Below are positions 15,763-19,456 of a stretch of DNA of 19,456 bases, in pieces. Positions within the stretch are counted from its first letter, which is position 1; every line of letters starts with the position of its first letter. The notes beneath the pieces are model-generated. The model saw only the letters and a list, made by a program, of their open reading frames with translations, was not told the DNA's origin and did no database searches. The DNA lies in the NCBI GenBank assembly GCA_021798135.1, contig JAJZYI010000025.1:1-19456 (forward strand). Reading direction: 5' to 3'. This DNA comes from Actinomycetes bacterium (lineage in GTDB: Bacteria; Actinomycetota; Acidimicrobiia; Acidimicrobiales; UBA8190). The position numbers were made by a program, and so were the translations under genes.

Positions 15763-17573
15763 CGGGGTCCCGCCACGATCCGCCCATCGGCACGGAGCTG
15801 CGCGGCAGCGACCGTCGGGCCGTCTCCTTCGTCCGGCCCTACCGCCGCATCGGCGAGCTCAACGCCGTCGAGCGGTCGAAGCTGCAGCGCCATCCCTACG
15901 AGGCGATCGGCGCAGTCATCGACGTCTACGCCCGTGCCGGCGCGAGCGCCATCGCCGAGGTGCCGGGCGAGGTGGAGCGGCTGAAGTGGGCTGGCATCTA
16001 TCCGCAGCGCCAGGGGGGCGACGCCTTCATGCTGCGGGTCAAGGTGCCCGGCGGCCGCCTGACCGCAGCGCAGGCCCGCGAGGTCGGGGTGGTGGCCGAG
16101 GTCTTCGGCGAGGGGCCAGACGACAGCCCGGTCTTCGGCAACGGCTACGCCGACCTCACCACCCGCCAGGACGTGCAGGTCCACTGGGTGCGGATCGGGG
16201 ACGTGCCCCGGATCTGGGAGCGCTTCGACAAGGTCGGCCTCACCACCGTCCAGGCGTGCGGAGACTCGGCCCGCAACGTGCTGTGCTGCCCGGTGTCCGG
16301 CGTCGACCCGGGCGAGGCGTTCGACGCCCTGCCGGTGGCCGTCGCCATCAGCGACTTCTTCACCGGCAACCGCGAGTACGCCAACCTCCCGCGGAAGTTC
16401 AAGATGAGCGTGACGGGCTGCCTCGAGGACTGCGCCCAGGCAGAGATCAACGACATCGGGCTGTGGCCGGCGCGGGCGTCCGACGGCGCGGTCGGCTTCA
16501 ACCTCCTCGTCGGGGGCGGGCTCTCCGACGGCGAGAGGATGGCCTCGGACGTCGACGTGTTCGTGGCTCCAGAGCACGCCGTCGAGGTGTGCCGCGCCGT
16601 CGCCCAGCTCTACGGCGAGCTCGGCAACCGCGAGCACCGCGGTCTCGCCCGCATGCGCTACCTGGTGGAGGAGCTGGGCCCGGAGGGGTTCCGCGGCGAG
16701 CTGGCGGCCCGGTCCCGGGTGCCGCTGCCGCCTGCGGGGGAGGAGCTGACCCGCCACTACAGGGGCGACCACGTGGGGGTGCACCCGCAGCGGGGCGACG
16801 GGCTGTTCACGGTGGGGTGTGCGGTCCCCGTGGGCCGGATGACCGGCATCGAGCTGGTCGAGGCCGCCCGCCTCGCCGAGACGTACGGCGACGGCACCGT
16901 CCGGCTCGGCACCGACCAGAACTTCGTGCTCGCCGGCGTGCCCGAGGACCGCCTGGACGACCTGCTCGGCGAGGACCTCGTGCGCCGGTACTCGCCGTTC
17001 CCGGGGCCGTTCGAGCGCGGCGTCGTCGCCTGCACCGGTTCCGAGTTCTGCCGGTTCGCCGTGGTGGAGACCAAGGAGCGCGCCGTGCGGCTTGCCCGGC
17101 GGCTCGACGCCGAGCTCGGTCCGGATGGCGGGTTCGGTCCGGATGGCGGGTTCGGTCCGGATGGCGGGATCAGCGGCACCACCGGCCACCCCGGTGGGCC
17201 GGTCCCGCCCGATCGCGGCATCGTCCGCCTGCACCTGTCGGGGTGCTCGGCCTCGTGCGCCCAGCCCCAGATCGCCGACATCGGCCTCCGCGGCGCCACC
17301 GCCGAGCGTGGCGACCGGCTCGTCGAGGCGGTGGACGTGGGCGTCGGCGGGTCGCTCGGACCCGACGCCGCCTTCGGCGACTGGGTGGACGGTGGTCGTC
17401 CCGTGGACGAGCTGGCCGAGTCGCTCGTGCGGCTCGTGCGCCGCTACCGGCAGGAGCGCCGGCCGGGGGAGCCGCTGGCCGCGTGGGCGCGACGCACGCC
17501 GGCCACCGCCGTCAGGGCGGCGCTCGACGGCGTGCAGGACGAGCTGGCTGAGCCGAGGGAGGGACGCCGGTGA
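15759..17573 (+). CDS. Siroheme [4Fe-4S] sulfite (or nitrite) reductase, assimilatory, SirA/NirA type
   Basis: This 604-aa enzyme carries out six-electron reduction of sulfite to sulfide (or nitrite to ammonia). It has the duplicated ferredoxin-like plus catalytic fold. The first half includes LKWAGIYPQR (75-84), TTRQDVQVHWV (134-144), QACGDSARNVLCCP (165-178) and VTGCLEDCAQAEINDIGL. The second half carries the siroheme/cluster cysteines: CTGSEFC (Cys425, Cys431) and GCSASC (Cys496, Cys500). Sulfite is favoured over nitrite by the cysH overlap and the cysDN/met8 neighbourhood. The family usually takes electrons from ferredoxin; here an FrhB-like gene overlaps the 3' end (GTGA), suggesting an F420H2-linked donor. 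An insertion of about 30 residues with three GPDGGF repeats (about 454-483) lies between the two cysteine motifs and makes the protein longer than the usual 550-570 aa. The GTG at 15759 was chosen for its overlap with the cysH stop. Confidence 0.9.
   Translation: MTGSRHDPPIGTELRGSDRRAVSFVRPYRRIGELNAVERSKLQRHPYEAIGAVIDVYARAGASAIAEVPGEVERLKWAGIYPQRQGGDAFMLRVKVPGGRLTAAQAREVGVVAEVFGEGPDDSPVFGNGYADLTTRQDVQVHWVRIGDVPRIWERFDKVGLTTVQACGDSARNVLCCPVSGVDPGEAFDALPVAVAISDFFTGNREYANLPRKFKMSVTGCLEDCAQAEINDIGLWPARASDGAVGFNLLVGGGLSDGERMASDVDVFVAPEHAVEVCRAVAQLYGELGNREHRGLARMRYLVEELGPEGFRGELAARSRVPLPPAGEELTRHYRGDHVGVHPQRGDGLFTVGCAVPVGRMTGIELVEAARLAETYGDGTVRLGTDQNFVLAGVPEDRLDDLLGEDLVRRYSPFPGPFERGVVACTGSEFCRFAVVETKERAVRLARRLDAELGPDGGFGPDGGFGPDGGISGTTGHPGGPVPPDRGIVRLHLSGCSASCAQPQIADIGLRGATAERGDRLVEAVDVGVGGSLGPDAAFGDWVDGGRPVDELAESLVRLVRRYRQERRPGEPLAAWARRTPATAVRAALDGVQDELAEPREGRR
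17118..17171 (+). repeat. 18-bp in-frame triplication inside the sulfite reductase
   Basis: Three 18-bp units start at 17118, 17136 and 17154 (GGTCCGGATGGCGGGTTC; the last codon differs in the third). They encode GPDGGF, GPDGGF and GPDGGI between the two siroheme cysteine motifs. Confidence 0.9.
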
Positions 17574-18931
17574 AGGGGTACGCGATCCGCGAGCGGATGA
17601 ACGGCGTTGCCGAGGCACCGGGGAAGACCTGGTTCTGGGAGCTCGAGGCGGGTGTCATCGACGCCGGCCGGTGCATCCAGTGCGGGACCTGCGTGGCGGT
17701 CTGCCCGTCCAACTCGATCGGGGTGGAGCCCGGGCGCATGCTGCCGGAGCTGGTGAAGATGTGCACCGGCTGCTCCCTCTGCTGGGACTTCTGCCCCCGG
17801 GGCGGGCTGCGGTACGAGGCCCTGTGGCCCCCTTCGACCCCCGAGGCCGGTGCGGAGCGCGACGTCGCCGCCGCGCCGGCCGCCGGGCGTGGAGCATCGA
17901 CGGGTCCCCTGGCGGAGGAGGACGGCCGTGCCGCCAGCGCGGCCCGGCAGGTGCCGGTCGTCCTGCGCACCGACAGCGCGGACCCCTACTGGAAGCTGAC
18001 CGGCGGCCCGCCCGGCGATGGCCTGGGGGCCGTCGTCGCCCGGTACGCGGCGCGGGCGTCCGGCCGGCCGGACGGGGCCCAGGACGGGGGAGTGGTGTCG
18101 GCCGTGCTGCTGGCGGCGCTCGCCGGCGGCGACATCGACGGCGCCGTCGTCGCCGTGCCGCGCACCGATCCGGACCAGCCGTGGAAGGGCGTTCCCACGC
18201 TGGCCACCAGCGCCGACGACATCCGCGCCGCCGCCGGCAGCTTCTACAACCAGACGATGGCGCTGGCCCAGCTCGACCTCGACCGCTACGACCTGCCGGC
18301 GCGGCCGCGGCTGGCGGTCGTGGGCACGCCGTGCGAGATCCAGGGGCTGCGAGCCATGCAGGCGCGGCGCTGGTCCGGCGGCACCGGCGCCCACCGGGTC
18401 GACGCCGTCGTGCTGGCCATCGCCCTGCTGTGCACCAAGAGCTTCGACTACGAGGCCCTCGTGCTGCGCGAGCTGCGCGACCGGCGGGGCGTCGACCTGG
18501 ACCGGGTGGCCAGGGTGGACGTCGTCGGCGGGCGGATGCTGGTCGAGTACCGGGATGGCCGGCTGGCCGTCGACGAGCCGGTCAAGGCGTTCCACGGGGC
18601 GGCGCTGAAGGGCTGTGACGAGTGCGCCGACTTCGTCGGGCGCTGCGCGGACCTGTCGGTCGGCAGCGTGGGCTCGCTGGCCGGCTGGTCCAGCGTGCTG
18701 GTGCGCACCGACGCGGGCCGCCAGGCGTTCGAGCGGGCCCGAGGGCGCCTGGACGTGCGCACGCTCGACGACCCGTCCGCCCTGGAGCGCCTGGACGCCC
18801 TCGACAAGCGCGTCGCCGACCGGTCCTTGCGGCGCAAGCTCGACCCCGACGGGCCGATGTTCATCGACTACGCCGAGCACGTCGCCTGCTACGAGGGCAC
18901 GGACCGCGCCCCGGTGGAGCGGGCGCGATGA
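17570..18931 (+). CDS. FrhB/FpoF-like coenzyme F420 oxidoreductase with two [4Fe-4S] motifs
   Basis: This 453-aa protein resembles the coenzyme F420 hydrogenase/dehydrogenase beta subunit family, flavoproteins that pass electrons between F420H2 and iron-sulfur clusters. The N-terminus carries two classical cluster motifs: CIQCGTCVAVCP (Cys35, 38, 41, 45) and CTGCSLCWDFCP (Cys65, 68, 71, 75). A Pro/Ala/Gly linker (about 86-128) leads to the FrhB N-type domain (about 137-240, with GGVVSAVLLAAL) and the FrhB C-type domain (about 245-400). The latter has the family hallmarks GTPCEIQGLRAM (Cys254), CTKSF (Cys288) and GCDECADFVGRCADLSVGSVG (Cys349, 352, 359). The GTG start overlaps the sulfite reductase stop by 4 bp, and its own stop overlaps the next ATG by 4 bp. 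I infer that it oxidises F420H2 and feeds the sulfite reductase. A general F420H2:ferredoxin reductase is the alternative. Confidence 0.88.
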   Translation: MKGYAIRERMNGVAEAPGKTWFWELEAGVIDAGRCIQCGTCVAVCPSNSIGVEPGRMLPELVKMCTGCSLCWDFCPRGGLRYEALWPPSTPEAGAERDVAAAPAAGRGASTGPLAEEDGRAASAARQVPVVLRTDSADPYWKLTGGPPGDGLGAVVARYAARASGRPDGAQDGGVVSAVLLAALAGGDIDGAVVAVPRTDPDQPWKGVPTLATSADDIRAAAGSFYNQTMALAQLDLDRYDLPARPRLAVVGTPCEIQGLRAMQARRWSGGTGAHRVDAVVLAIALLCTKSFDYEALVLRELRDRRGVDLDRVARVDVVGGRMLVEYRDGRLAVDEPVKAFHGAALKGCDECADFVGRCADLSVGSVGSLAGWSSVLVRTDAGRQAFERARGRLDVRTLDDPSALERLDALDKRVADRSLRRKLDPDGPMFIDYAEHVACYEGTDRAPVERAR

Positions 18932-19440
18932 GCGCGCAGCCAGGCACGGCCGCGGGCGCAGTGCCGGGGTCGCCCACTGCGGCGGCCGGGGGTGGTGCGC
19001 CGTGGTCGCCCACCGCGGCGGCCGCAAGCGGCACGGCGCCGGCGGGAGACCTGACGACCGGCGTGGTGGGAACCCCGGCCGGCCCGGCGGGCGGCGGGCG
19101 GCCGGACGGGCTGCCCGCCGCCCCCGAGCCGCTGTCGCTGCGCGACGCCTGGTGGGATGCCGAACGCCGTGGCGTGCCGCGCCCCGACGCCGTCGCGGCT
19201 GTCGCCGAGCTCGCCTGGGCCCACTGGGGCCCGCTCCTCCCGGGGGCCGACGCCGCCTGGTTGGCCGCGGTGACCGGCGGCTACCGTCGGGAGCTGTGGC
19301 TGTGGCTGGTCGGGGAGCGGACGTGGGAGCAGGTGGTGACCGGGCTGGCCGGCAGGACGCTCCGGCGGCTCCCGGCCCGGACGGCGCAGGGCCTGGCGGG
19401 GCGGACGGGCCGGACCGGCCCGACGGGCGCGGCGACCTGA
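18928..19440 (+). CDS. Small tryptophan-rich protein of unknown function in the sulfite reduction operon
   Basis: I do not recognise this 170-aa protein. Residues 1-65 are Ala/Gly/Pro-rich and disordered, with SPTAAA present twice at a 12-residue spacing. Residues of about 68-150 look like a compact helical domain: LSLRDAWWDAERRGVPRPDA, VAELAWAHWGPLLPG, AWLAAVTGGYRRELWLWLVG and ERTWEQVVTGLAGRTLRRLP. It has seven or more tryptophans and no cysteine, so it binds no Fe-S cluster through Cys. There is no signal peptide or clear membrane helix. The ATG at 18928 overlaps the FrhB-like stop (ATGA), so it is strictly co-translated with the F420/sulfite reductase genes. A structural or assembly partner of that complex is an inference from position alone. 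It ends 16 bp before the window edge. Confidence 0.7.
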   Translation: MSAQPGTAAGAVPGSPTAAAGGGAPWSPTAAAASGTAPAGDLTTGVVGTPAGPAGGGRPDGLPAAPEPLSLRDAWWDAERRGVPRPDAVAAVAELAWAHWGPLLPGADAAWLAAVTGGYRRELWLWLVGERTWEQVVTGLAGRTLRRLPARTAQGLAGRTGRTGPTGAAT

Positions 19441-19456
19441 CGGCGCGCCCGCCGGC

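Noticed and set aside
15759..17573. Calling the siroheme enzyme a nitrite reductase
   Set aside because: The fold and cysteine motifs allow either substrate, but every neighbouring gene belongs to sulfate assimilation and no nitrate genes are seen.

Overview
The window is about 75% G+C, and nearly every gene uses G/C-ending codons, GTG starts and 1-4 bp gene overlaps. Together with an F420-type flavoprotein and a typical actinobacterial gene set, this points to a high-GC actinomycete. An uncultured or deep lineage such as Acidimicrobiia would fit, but the sequence alone does not prove it. I see no rRNA, tRNA, CRISPR array, insertion sequence or phage gene.

Left part (1-5222). Four minus-strand genes read right to left: a Sir2-type deacylase, the ribosome-associated ABC-F ATPase EttA, a TetR-family repressor and a secreted lipase with a lipobox. 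A perfect 8-bp-arm inverted repeat between tetR and the lipase is a good operator candidate. A 25-bp tandem repeat lies just upstream of ettA, and a different 25-bp tandem repeat opens the window.

Middle part (5223-10816). An MFS exporter and an acyl-CoA/acyl-AMP ligase are coupled on the plus strand. They converge on a two-gene membrane-protein unit (DUF3817 and a two-helix protein). A repeat-filled divergent spacer separates that unit from an NAD(P)-dependent semialdehyde-type dehydrogenase.

Right part (10817-19440). This is a sulfate-assimilation locus around a short AT-rich divergent control region at about 14785-14822. Leftward lie cysD, cysN, a Met8-type siroheme gene and a marR regulator. 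Rightward lie cysH (APS reductase type), a siroheme sulfite reductase, an FrhB/FpoF-like F420 oxidoreductase with two [4Fe-4S] motifs, and a small tryptophan-rich unknown protein. The last three junctions are all 4-bp start/stop overlaps. The most interesting inference is that sulfite reduction here is driven by F420H2 through the FrhB-like partner. That would be a split, assimilatory counterpart of the fused methanogen enzyme Fsr. In the proposed pathway sulfate goes to APS (CysDN), to sulfite (CysH) and to sulfide (Sir plus FrhB), with siroheme finished by Met8. No sulfate transporter, APS kinase or uroporphyrinogen methyltransferase is present in the window.

A second theme is tandem duplication. 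At least seven genes carry short in-frame repeats (18, 24, 27, 36 or 42 bp), mostly at protein ends or linkers, while the intergenic repeats have periods of 25, 25 and 41 bp that would break a frame.
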